From Planctomyces sp. (GTDB taxonomy: Bacteria > Planctomycetota > Planctomycetia > Planctomycetales > Planctomycetaceae), in NCBI GenBank assembly GCA_016795105.1, contig JAEUIH010000063.1, positions 1-41,607 on the forward strand: a stretch of DNA of 41,607 bases. The letters run 5' to 3'. The position numbers and the translations under genes are program-made. Below the pieces are notes generated by a model. That model was not told the DNA's origin. It searched no databases and worked only from the letters and a program-made list of their open reading frames with translations. The first letter of the stretch is position 1; the number at the start of each line of letters is the position of its first letter. Shown in pieces: positions 8,849 to 16,253 of this stretch.

Positions 8849-8932
8849 TTGTAGCCAATGCCGTGGAGCGGGCTAAAACGTTCACGTTACGACCAAGATG
8901 TGATTGATTTGACTGTTTTTGAGGGGTGGCAG

Positions 8933-10303
8933 GTGCGAGTCGCAATCATCGGAGGAGGAGTGTCGGGACTCACTGCGGCCTGGTTGCTCCGCAACACGTG
9001 CGAAGTCACCCTCTTTGAGCAGGACCGTCGAGTTGGAGGGCACTCGAATACCGTCTCCTTTCAGAAGGACGGCGATCAATTCAGCATCGATACCGGGTTC
9101 ATTGTCTACAACGACCGGACCTACCCACACTTCCAAAGCCTTCTCGCTCAACTCGGTGTAGAGGGCGTTCCGACCGAGATGAGTTTTGCCGTTCGGTGCG
9201 AAGAGTCCGGTACCGAATATTGTGGTTCAAATTTGTCGGGGCTGTTTGCTCAACGGTCCAATCTTTTCAGTCCAAAGTTTCTCAGAATGATCTTGGACAT
9301 TCTGCGATTTAATAAGATTGGAACACTGGATGCTGATGCTCCCGATCACGCAATGACAGTTGGGGAGTATCTGAAGAAGCATCGGCTGGGATCCGATTTC
9401 GCCGATCTTTACCTCCTTCCCATGGGAGCTGCGATCTGGTCCTGCCCGACCGGCTCTTTCGCTGATTTTCCGATTGGATTCATTTTGGAGTTCTATCGCA
9501 ATCACGGGCTGCTCAGCATTCGCAATCGACCTCAGTGGTACACAATCCCTGGCGGATCGCGTCGCTACGTTGACCGCATTTGTCAGGTGCTTGGGAATCG
9601 ACTTAGGGCAGGGTTGGCCGTTGAATCTGTCATTCGATCAGCAGAATCAGTACTTGTCCGTACGGCGGCAGGGACGGAGCAGTTTGACGAAGTGATCTTC
9701 GCATGTCACAGCGATCAGGCGCTCAGATTGCTCGAAGATGCCTCGTCGCTGGAACGTCAGGTGCTGAATGCGTTTCCATATGAGCCCAACGAAGCGATCC
9801 TTCATACGGATGAATCTGTTCTGCCAATTCGCCGCAGGGCATGGGCTGCGTGGAATTACCGAGTCACGCGAGACTCTCTCGCTCGGCCGACAGTTTCCTA
9901 TAACATGAACATTCTTCAGCACATTAGTTCCCGCCACACATTCTGCGTGACACTGAACGATGCCGGAATGATTGATCCCGCTAAGATCATCAGTCGCCAT
10001 ATGTATTCTCATCCAGTGTTTACGCTGGAACGGGCTCCAATGCAGGCTCGTCATGGAGAACTCATTCGAAACAATCGCACCTCATTCTGTGGCGCCTACT
10101 GGGGTAACGGGTTTCATGAGGATGGAGTTGTCAGCGCCCTTGCAGTCGCCAAACGATTCGGAATTCAGTCAATCAATGACTCGGCGAAGCCAGTCGGCTT
10201 GAGTACAGACTCGGCGAAGCCGATTTCTGTGGGCGAAGTCGCTCTGAAGGCCGACAACAACACATCGCGTTTACCCCAGCGACCGGAGACGTCGCATGCA
10301 TAG
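8933..10303 (+). CDS. NAD(P)/FAD-dependent oxidoreductase (amine-oxidase-like), lipid operon gene 1
   Basis: A 456-residue flavoprotein. The N-terminal dinucleotide fold is clear: VRVAIIGGGVSGLTAAWLL with G-x-G-x-x-G at about residues 8-13. A second FAD motif follows (LFEQDRRVGGHSNTV), then IDTGFIVYNDRTYPHF, typical of the amine-oxidase-like proteins always paired with DUF1365 and Cfa genes. I set the start at GTG 8933, with a strong GAGGGG 6 nt upstream. An in-frame ATG at 8858 would read through the regulatory region. The C-terminus carries a short DNA-level duplication (DSAKPVGL/DSAKPISV). It overlaps the next gene by 8 bp (ATGCATAG). By analogy with related operons it may desaturate or oxidise fatty-acyl chains of membrane phospholipids. 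This is inference. Confidence 0.88.
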   Translation: MRVAIIGGGVSGLTAAWLLRNTCEVTLFEQDRRVGGHSNTVSFQKDGDQFSIDTGFIVYNDRTYPHFQSLLAQLGVEGVPTEMSFAVRCEESGTEYCGSNLSGLFAQRSNLFSPKFLRMILDILRFNKIGTLDADAPDHAMTVGEYLKKHRLGSDFADLYLLPMGAAIWSCPTGSFADFPIGFILEFYRNHGLLSIRNRPQWYTIPGGSRRYVDRICQVLGNRLRAGLAVESVIRSAESVLVRTAAGTEQFDEVIFACHSDQALRLLEDASSLERQVLNAFPYEPNEAILHTDESVLPIRRRAWAAWNYRVTRDSLARPTVSYNMNILQHISSRHTFCVTLNDAGMIDPAKIISRHMYSHPVFTLERAPMQARHGELIRNNRTSFCGAYWGNGFHEDGVVSALAVAKRFGIQSINDSAKPVGLSTDSAKPISVGEVALKADNNTSRLPQRPETSHA

Positions 10304-11201
10304 TTGCCTGTACAGCGGGACTGTGCGACATCGTCGATTTACGCCGGTCTCCAACGAATTCTCCTATAATGTCTTCATGGTGTACCTTGACCTGGATGAA
10401 CTTCCGGAATGCCTTGACCGCTTCTATGGATGGTCATCATCGGGTCCTTCAATTGCATGGTTTCGTCGGCGTGATCACTTCGGCGATCCTCAGACGAGTC
10501 TTGCCGAATCTGTCCGTGATGAAGTTGAGCGTCAGATCGGAAGACGTCCACTCGGACCCATTCGACTGCTGACCAATTTGCGTTACTTTGGGTATGTAAT
10601 CAATCCAGTGAGTTATTATTTCTGCTTTGATGAGTCCGGGGAAAATGTCGAGTGTGTGCTTGCAGAGGTTCATAATACTCCGTGGGGCGAGATCCACTGC
10701 TACGTACTGGACGATCCGATTCGCAAAGCCGGAGACGAACGTGGAGCACCAATCAATGAGAAGACCTTTCATGTGTCTCCGTTCATGCCAATGGACATGG
10801 AATATCACTGGCTGATCACGCAACCCGGTGAACGCCTCGCGGTTCAAATTGAAAATCATCAGCTGGCGGCTAAGACACCTGTCGATCAGCATCGCGAGAG
10901 TCATGACTCCTCAGCGATGTTCGAATCACCCGATTCAGATTTGTCCCGAAGTGACCGTCGAGCACATCCGTTTGATGTGACGATGAACTTGACGCGCCGA
11001 GAAATGAATCAGGGAAATCTGAATCGGATTCTCCTGAAGCATCCTTGTATGACAGCCAGGGTTGTGACCGCCATCTACTGGCAGGCCTTACGGCTTTGGT
11101 GGAAGAAATCCCCGTTCTATTCGCATCCTCACTCCCATTCGCCTGCTGTGAAACTGCCCGTCAGGGAATCACACGCGTGCGAGCAGACTGCCTCAGTCTG
11201 A
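10296..11201 (+). CDS. DUF1365 protein, lipid operon gene 2
   Basis: The product is 301 residues, a normal length for DUF1365. Family hallmarks are plain: the LYSGTVRHRRFTPVSNEFSY opening, RRDHFGD, LLTNLRYFGYVINPVSYYFC, LAEVHNTPWGEIHCYVL, FHVSPFMPMDMEYHW, and a closing IYWQALRLWWKKSPFYSHP. The biochemical role is not established. The gene nearly always sits beside an FAD oxidoreductase and a Cfa-like methyltransferase, as here. Its start lies inside the end of the preceding gene, so the two are translationally coupled. Confidence 0.92.
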   Translation: MHSCLYSGTVRHRRFTPVSNEFSYNVFMVYLDLDELPECLDRFYGWSSSGPSIAWFRRRDHFGDPQTSLAESVRDEVERQIGRRPLGPIRLLTNLRYFGYVINPVSYYFCFDESGENVECVLAEVHNTPWGEIHCYVLDDPIRKAGDERGAPINEKTFHVSPFMPMDMEYHWLITQPGERLAVQIENHQLAAKTPVDQHRESHDSSAMFESPDSDLSRSDRRAHPFDVTMNLTRREMNQGNLNRILLKHPCMTARVVTAIYWQALRLWWKKSPFYSHPHSHSPAVKLPVRESHACEQTASV

Positions 11202-11231
11202 ACCAAAACCATCAAGACGATAGATTCTCTT

Positions 11232-12536
11232 ATGTCCACCGACCAACTCTCCAACAGTGTGATGTCTGTCCTTTCTTCATGTCCGATGTCGGAGCGTTCT
11301 CACTGCACTGAACGCGTGCAGCAGGATTCTCTGCTCACTCGCATCAGCCGGAATCTGCTTCACAAACGTCTGTCGTCCATGTCGACAGGCCAGCTGTTGC
11401 TGAAGGAAGCGGCAGAGACTTATGCGTTCGGTGATGCGGGTGATGGTGGCTCGGTTGATATTCAGGTGCATTCCCCCAACTTCTACATGAGGACAATCGC
11501 GGGCGGTGCGATGGGAGCCGCGGAATCGTATCTGGACGGCGAATGGTCCTCCTCCGATCTGACTCATCTCTTTCAGGTGCTGTTTCGTAACAGCGAAGTA
11601 CTTCAAAAAGTACAGTCGTGGACGAGCGGGCTTTCGCGACTGGCTGGCCGGTTTGAGCACTTCGCGAACCGCAACTCAAAAACTGGCAGCAGGAAGAACA
11701 TTCAGGAACACTATGACCTCGGAAATGAGTTTTTCCAGCTGTTCCTGGATCCTTCGATGATGTATTCATCGGCTCTGTTTACGTCGCCTGAGATGTCACT
11801 TGAAGATGCATCATGGGAGAAACTGGATCGTATCTGTCGAACGCTGGAACTATCCCCCGCTGATCACGTGGTGGAAATCGGAACAGGCTGGGGTGGCTTC
11901 GCGTTGTATGCAGCTCAGAAGTACGGTTGCCGCGTCACAACGACAACGATTTCTGAAGAACAGTTTCGACTTGCCACAGAACGTATTCGCCAGGCGGGAC
12001 TTTCAGACCGTGTTACAGTTCTGCAGCAGGACTATCGTGATCTGACCGGCCAGTACGATAAGCTTGTGTCAATTGAAATGATTGAAGCCGTGGGTAAGAA
12101 GTACCTGCCAACCTACTTCGAAACCTGCAATCGATTGCTGAAGCCAGACGGTGCTATGCTGATTCAGGCGATCACGATCCCGGAACAGCGTTATGAAAGT
12201 TACTCACGGTCAGTCGACTTCATTCAGAAGTACATCTTCCCGGGCGGTTTCCTTCCATCAGTTTCAGCCATGCAGTCCTGTGTAGCGAAGTCATCGAATC
12301 TGACTCTTGTTGATTGCTATGATTTTGGGATGCATTATGCGAAGACGCTGCGGCTCTGGAGCGATCGCTTCCACACCGAACTGGACGCCGTGAAACAACT
12401 CGGCTTCAACGATCGATTCATTCGAATGTGGCGATACTACCTGAGCTACTGCGAGGCCGCGTTTCTGGAACGGGCGACAGGTGTTGTGCAGGCAGTGTGG
12501 GTACGGCCAGGGTCGTCGATCGGCATATGTCGGTAG
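11232..12536 (+). CDS. Cfa-family SAM-dependent fatty-acyl methyltransferase, lipid operon gene 3
   Basis: A 434-residue member of the cyclopropane-fatty-acyl-phospholipid synthase family. It has an N-terminal domain (about 45-150) ending in NIQEHYDLGNEFFQLFLDPSMMYSSALF, then the SAM site VVEIGTGWGGFALYAA (about 213-228), TISEEQFRLA, VSIEMIEAVG, and a C-terminal FIFPGG-like lipid-binding region (YIFPGGFLPS). The reaction is methyl or methylene addition to cis-double bonds of membrane phospholipid acyl chains at the inner membrane face. In operons of this make-up it may make methyl-branched rather than cyclopropane chains. It lies 30 bp after the DUF1365 gene. Confidence 0.9.
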   Translation: MSTDQLSNSVMSVLSSCPMSERSHCTERVQQDSLLTRISRNLLHKRLSSMSTGQLLLKEAAETYAFGDAGDGGSVDIQVHSPNFYMRTIAGGAMGAAESYLDGEWSSSDLTHLFQVLFRNSEVLQKVQSWTSGLSRLAGRFEHFANRNSKTGSRKNIQEHYDLGNEFFQLFLDPSMMYSSALFTSPEMSLEDASWEKLDRICRTLELSPADHVVEIGTGWGGFALYAAQKYGCRVTTTTISEEQFRLATERIRQAGLSDRVTVLQQDYRDLTGQYDKLVSIEMIEAVGKKYLPTYFETCNRLLKPDGAMLIQAITIPEQRYESYSRSVDFIQKYIFPGGFLPSVSAMQSCVAKSSNLTLVDCYDFGMHYAKTLRLWSDRFHTELDAVKQLGFNDRFIRMWRYYLSYCEAAFLERATGVVQAVWVRPGSSIGICR

Positions 12537-12634
12537 TGCGGGGGTCACAGAGTACGCAGCGTGCGAGGAACTCGTACAACCGGAACTTTATGTCTGGTGA
12601 CTTTGCCGATCAGAGAATATGACTGGAGGCTTTT

Positions 12635-13702
12635 ATGGTACTTGGTGATGTGATTGCTCCGCTGATATCTTTCGCAGAACAGGGACGTCTTCCGGATCGA
12701 CTTGTTCGAATCGGGATTCGTAATCTCCTGAAACAACGCCTTGCGGAACTTGAAGGGCCGGGGGTTACCCAGGCTGCAGAGTCGTTTCACACGTTCCTGC
12801 GTGAAGTTGGAGGAGGTCCCATTGCCGCAGTGCCGGAGAAGGCCAATGAGCAGCACTATGAGGTTCCTTCTGAGTTCTTCGGGCTGGTGCTTGGTAAGCA
12901 TCGGAAGTACAGCTGTTGCTGGTATGAGTCAATGGAGTCGGGTGCTGAGGCAATTGGACTCGACGATGCAGAGGCTCAGTCACTGCGGTTGACCTGTGAA
13001 CATGCGGAACTGAAGGATGGGCAGGAGATTCTGGAACTTGGATGTGGATGGGGGTCACTCAGTCTGTGGATGGCCGAACACTATCCGAACAGTCGTATCC
13101 TCGGTGTTTCGAATTCGAACTCTCAACGCGAATACATCCTCGCGGAGGCCGAACGCCGAGGTTTGCACAATCTGGAGATTCAGACCTGTGATGTGAATGA
13201 TCTGCAGCTCATCCGTCGTTTTGACAGAGTCGTATCTGTGGAGATGTTTGAGCATGTGAGGAATCACGGGCTCCTGATGGAACGCATCTCAAACTGGCTC
13301 AAACCCGGTGGTAAGCTGCTCGTACACATCTTCTGTCACAACAGGTTCACGTATCCGTTTGAAGTTACGGATGACAGCAGCTGGATGGCGAAGTACTTCT
13401 TCTCCGGCGGAATAATGCCCGGTCGAGATCTCCTTCTGCACTATCAGAAGTATTTGACCATCAATCGGACATGGACATGGGACGGACGGCATTACGAGAA
13501 GACTTCGAATGCATGGCTGGATCGGATGGACAGTCAACCGAAGCTGATCGAAAAAGTCCTGAAGGAGGCATACGGTGACGACTGGCAGATGTGGCGACAG
13601 CGATGGCGAATGTTCTTTATGTCATGCGCGGAACTGTTCGGCTACCGGGATGGTTCCGAGTGGTTCGTGACGCATTACCTGTTTTCTCGACAGGCAGACT
13701 GA
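12635..13702 (+). CDS. Second Cfa-like class I methyltransferase (coclaurine-N-methyltransferase-like branch), lipid operon gene 4
   Basis: A 355-residue SAM-dependent methyltransferase related to Cfa but from a different branch, resembling the plant (S)-coclaurine N-methyltransferase-like group. Markers are ANEQHYEVPSEFFGLVLGKHRKYSCCW, the SAM loop ILELGCGWGSLSLWMA (about 132-147), GVSNSNSQREYI, and VSVEMFEHVRNHGLLMERI. A good GGAGG precedes the ATG by a few bases. Substrates of bacterial members are mostly unknown. The operon position suggests a lipid or a product of the preceding enzymes. The 98-bp gap upstream contains nothing recognisable. Confidence 0.88.
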   Translation: MVLGDVIAPLISFAEQGRLPDRLVRIGIRNLLKQRLAELEGPGVTQAAESFHTFLREVGGGPIAAVPEKANEQHYEVPSEFFGLVLGKHRKYSCCWYESMESGAEAIGLDDAEAQSLRLTCEHAELKDGQEILELGCGWGSLSLWMAEHYPNSRILGVSNSNSQREYILAEAERRGLHNLEIQTCDVNDLQLIRRFDRVVSVEMFEHVRNHGLLMERISNWLKPGGKLLVHIFCHNRFTYPFEVTDDSSWMAKYFFSGGIMPGRDLLLHYQKYLTINRTWTWDGRHYEKTSNAWLDRMDSQPKLIEKVLKEAYGDDWQMWRQRWRMFFMSCAELFGYRDGSEWFVTHYLFSRQAD

Positions 13703-13718
13703 GTACGGGGACCTGGTG

Positions 13719-14504
13719 ATGAGCGAACTCCTGTTGGAATGTCTGCTTGCTGTCGTTGCCATGATGGTACTCGTGTGGCTGGGCAGTCTTCTGACCGGAC
13801 GCGTCTGCATCATCGATGCGTTTTGGGGGCCTGGATTTGCCATGATCTCAATCCTGTGCATGATCCGTCGATCCGATCAGTGGTCAGAATCGTGGCCTTA
13901 TGTTCTCGTGGGAATGGTCTCAGTCTGGGCCCTGCGTCTTGCACTTCATCTGGGGACTCGCATCGCTCACGAAACGAAAGAGGATCGGCGCTATCAAGCC
14001 ATGCGGGACAAATACAATCCCGGCTTCTGGTGGAAGAGCCTGGGAATTGTCTTCCTGCTTCAGGGCATCATCATGTGGATTGTCGCTCTTCCGCTGATGG
14101 CCGCATTTCATCAGCCGCAGATTGGCACAAACTCTGTCGCGTTCGCTGTTTTCGGATTGATCTGGCTGACGGGGCTGTTCTTTGAGGGCGTTGGAGACTG
14201 GCAACTGAACCGCTTTCGCGCCAATCCTGCGAACCAGGGCCGAGTACTCTCGGAGGGGCTTTGGAGATTTACGCGGCATCCGAACTATTTCGGTGACTTC
14301 CTTGTTTGGTGGGGCCACTGGGGCTGTGCATATCTATTGGGAGCTCCATTCTGGACGATCCTCTCACCGATTTTGATGTCTGTGTTTCTGATGAAAGTCT
14401 CGGGCGTCGGCCTTCTGGAAAAAGACATCGCCGAACGCCGCCCGGACTACATCGCCTACCGAACCGCCACCAACACTTTCTTCCCCTGGTTCCCCCAAAA
14501 GTAG
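13719..14504 (+). CDS. DUF1295 membrane protein (steroid 5-alpha-reductase-like), lipid operon gene 5
   Basis: A 261-residue multi-pass membrane protein of the DUF1295 family, related to steroid 5-alpha-reductases and isoprenylcysteine methyltransferases. About six hydrophobic segments are seen. The family signature near residues 180-205 reads EGLWRFTRHPNYFGDFLVWW, followed by LEKDIAERRPDYIAYRTATNTFFPWFP. The start is ATG 13719. GTG 13716 is in frame and adjacent. A reductase acting on an unsaturated lipid would suit the operon (inference). The TAG stop (14502-14504) lies inside the first copy of a 79-bp repeat, so the repeat has shaped the end of this gene. Confidence 0.88.
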   Translation: MSELLLECLLAVVAMMVLVWLGSLLTGRVCIIDAFWGPGFAMISILCMIRRSDQWSESWPYVLVGMVSVWALRLALHLGTRIAHETKEDRRYQAMRDKYNPGFWWKSLGIVFLLQGIIMWIVALPLMAAFHQPQIGTNSVAFAVFGLIWLTGLFFEGVGDWQLNRFRANPANQGRVLSEGLWRFTRHPNYFGDFLVWWGHWGCAYLLGAPFWTILSPILMSVFLMKVSGVGLLEKDIAERRPDYIAYRTATNTFFPWFPQK

Positions 14505-14770
14505 CAGGCACATTCCATGTGCCGTCCGCGCCGCGCCGCCTACACGGTCGCGGACGGCAGACGGAGTCTGCCTGCTACAGTAGCAGGCACATTCCATGTG
14601 CCGTCCGCCCCGCGCCGCCCACACGGTCGCGGACGGCAGACGGAGTCTGCCTGCTACAGTAGCAGGCACATTCCATGTGCCGTCCGCCCCGCGCTGCCAG
14701 CATTCTTCATCCCTGAGCCCTCACTCAGGAACGTCGCAAACGGCAGACGCAGCCCGCCTTCTCCGCTACA
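14501..14770. repeat. 79-bp tandem inverted-repeat units (REP/BIME-like), about three copies
   Basis: Unit 1 is 14501-14579 and unit 2 is 14580-14658, almost identical. Unit 3 starts at 14659, matches for about 40 bp, then diverges, keeping a degraded right arm near 14740-14770. In units 1-2 the ends pair (GTAGCAGGCA with TGCCTGCTAC), the inner arms pair (GCCGTCCGC with GCGGACGGC), and each side holds a small hairpin: GGCACAT-TCC-ATGTGCC and GGCAGAC-GGA-GTCTGCC. The two 3-nt loops are complementary to each other. The array fills the gap between the DUF1295 and flavodoxin genes, and no other gene is seen there. Confidence 0.85.
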
Positions 14771-14809
14771 CTCCCCACGCAATCCCCCCGCCGCAACCAG
14801 GACAACCCC

Positions 14810-15361
14810 ATGCCACCCCAGCCCACCGACCAGGAAACAGCAACTGCGATTCCTCCGGACAACCGGTCCCCTGGACGTGGGATTGCAATCATTTGCCACT
14901 CTGTACATCACGGCAACACGATGCAGATTGCGAAGTCGATGGCTGAAGAGTTCTCCGCACAGGGCTGGACCGTGGAGTTACTGGACATCGAAGAAGCGGC
15001 CGCAGCCGATTTGAGTCAATATGCGATGGTAGGACTGGGATCGGGCATCTATTTTGGGAGACATCATCCGGAGATTTTGAAACTGGCTGAAACCATAAAT
15101 CCACCACCACAAGTCGTGTTTCTTTTCTCCACAGCCGGACTGCCGTTTCTGAAGTTGTTGCAACACGGAGCCCTTCGCCGTCGCATCAAACGGCGGTCGA
15201 TCCTGATCATGGGGGAGCACTGTTGTCGAGGCTGGGACACGGTCGGCCCACTATGGCTAATGGGCGGAATCAACCGCCAGCATCCCAACGCCACCGACCT
15301 GGCAAAAACCCGCACCTTCGCCCACACACTGAGCCAGCAACTCAAAGAAAAAAGCGGCTGA
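14810..15361 (+). CDS. Flavodoxin-family protein
   Basis: A 183-residue protein with a flavodoxin fold after a variable 22-residue N-terminus. The FMN phosphate loop region reads IAIICHSVHHGNTMQIAKSMA (about 24-44). It is followed by VELLDIEEA, the strand-loop YAMVGLGSGIYFGRHHPEIL, and VVFLFSTAGLPFLKL. Flavodoxin-family proteins carry one or two electrons with FMN. The partner is unknown. The TGA stop (15359-15361) lies inside the acceptor stem of the convergent tRNA-Gly gene. Confidence 0.85.
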   Translation: MPPQPTDQETATAIPPDNRSPGRGIAIICHSVHHGNTMQIAKSMAEEFSAQGWTVELLDIEEAAAADLSQYAMVGLGSGIYFGRHHPEILKLAETINPPPQVVFLFSTAGLPFLKLLQHGALRRRIKRRSILIMGEHCCRGWDTVGPLWLMGGINRQHPNATDLAKTRTFAHTLSQQLKEKSG

Positions 15362-15423
15362 CGGGAATCGAACCCGTATCCTAAGCTTGGGAAGCTGATG
15401 TGTTACCACTACACCACAGCCGC
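15353..15423 (-). tRNA. tRNA-Gly(CCC)
   Basis: On the minus strand the acceptor arms GCGGCTG and CAGCCGC pair perfectly (15417-15423 with 15354-15360). The D-arm is GTGT-AGTGGTA-ACAC. The anticodon loop TTCCCAA gives anticodon CCC, reading GGG for glycine. The T-arm has the GGTTCGATTCC sequence. One mismatch (C/T) is seen in the anticodon stem. No CCA is encoded. The 3' end overlaps the end of the flavodoxin gene by 8-9 bases. Confidence 0.93.
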
Positions 15424-16253
15424 AAAAAACAAAAACCGTCAACGATTTCCAGTGTATTCGGCATTTACTGACATTGCAATTGATCCTATTCAATTGCATT
15501 GTTTTGCACTCATTTTCACCCCGAAGTGGCAACAAGTGGCAACGATTGTCTTCACTTCATCCCGCTGATCATCTGGGAACACGGAATACTGAATGATCAG
15601 TTCGGCTTGTCGAGTTCGATGCCCTCTTCCGCCAGATCACAGGATGCCGGGAACGTGAGAGACTTCCGAGAGTCCTGCAAGAGGTGCCCACAGTTCGGTA
15701 TCGGCCTTGTTGGCAAGGTTGCCTGAATGCTGGGATACTTGATATTAGGGAAGCGTGATACCGACCACAGTCTGTTTTCGGTGTCTGGGTGCCTGCCCTG
15801 TCCGAAACCTCGCTTCAGAGCGCATGGCTGATGCCGATTTCTCGGAGCTGCAGTCGCGTCGGCACTACGAACTGCAGGTGAAGGATGCTGAAGTCACCGT
15901 TTCGGTAAAACGAATTCTCTGGAGACCAAGGTAGTAATGCTGTAAGTGGACGCAGGAAGTAGTGTTTTTTTCTCTGGCGGGGGCGTCATTGTATTTGTTT
16001 TTTCGACCTCAAATTTGAGACCAGTTTTCTCCTGCGGTAGAAGTGAGAAAGTGTGCTTCTCAGTAAAAACGGCATGACATTCTGGACGCAACAGGACCCT
16101 GCGATTCGTCTCAAGTTTTACGTTGTGATGTGTGGATCCCGACTAGGGCGAGTGTTAATCTATACGGGTGGGCAGGGATCTTTGTACGTACTTCTGAATT
16201 GAAGCAACGGGACCCACGTCACTGTTTGTGAGCCAAACCCCGCAAGGTTCCCT
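15424..16253. other. 830-bp stretch without a convincing gene
   Basis: No frame here shows a recognisable domain. A possible 36-codon frame (15824-15934, starting MADADFSELQSRR) and a 75-codon frame (15499-15726) lack family similarity that I can recognise. They may be decayed gene remnants. A short GTGGCAAC direct duplication lies near 15525-15545. The last about 100 bp must contain the promoter of the large GTPase-led gene cluster. AAGG lies 6 nt upstream of its ATG. Confidence 0.5.

Noticed and set aside
8858-8932. Longer N-terminus of the FAD oxidoreductase starting at ATG 8858
   Set aside because: It adds 25 residues without similarity ahead of the dinucleotide fold and runs through the regulatory region. 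GTG 8933 has a strong ribosome site.
8933-10303. Phytoene desaturase (carotenoid operon under CarH control)
   Set aside because: The flavoprotein belongs to the DUF1365/Cfa-linked branch, and no crtB or crtE type gene is near.
14501-14770. CRISPR array
   Set aside because: The units are adjacent copies with internal symmetry and no unique spacers, and no cas gene is present.
14517-15014. 165-codon frame across the tandem repeats
   Set aside because: The frame is made by the GC-rich repeats themselves (repeating CRPRRAA segments) and overlaps the flavodoxin gene.
15499-15726. 75-codon frame as a small gene
   Set aside because: No clear ribosome site, no similarity that I recognise and no hydrophobic or motif pattern. 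Mentioned only in the gap entry.
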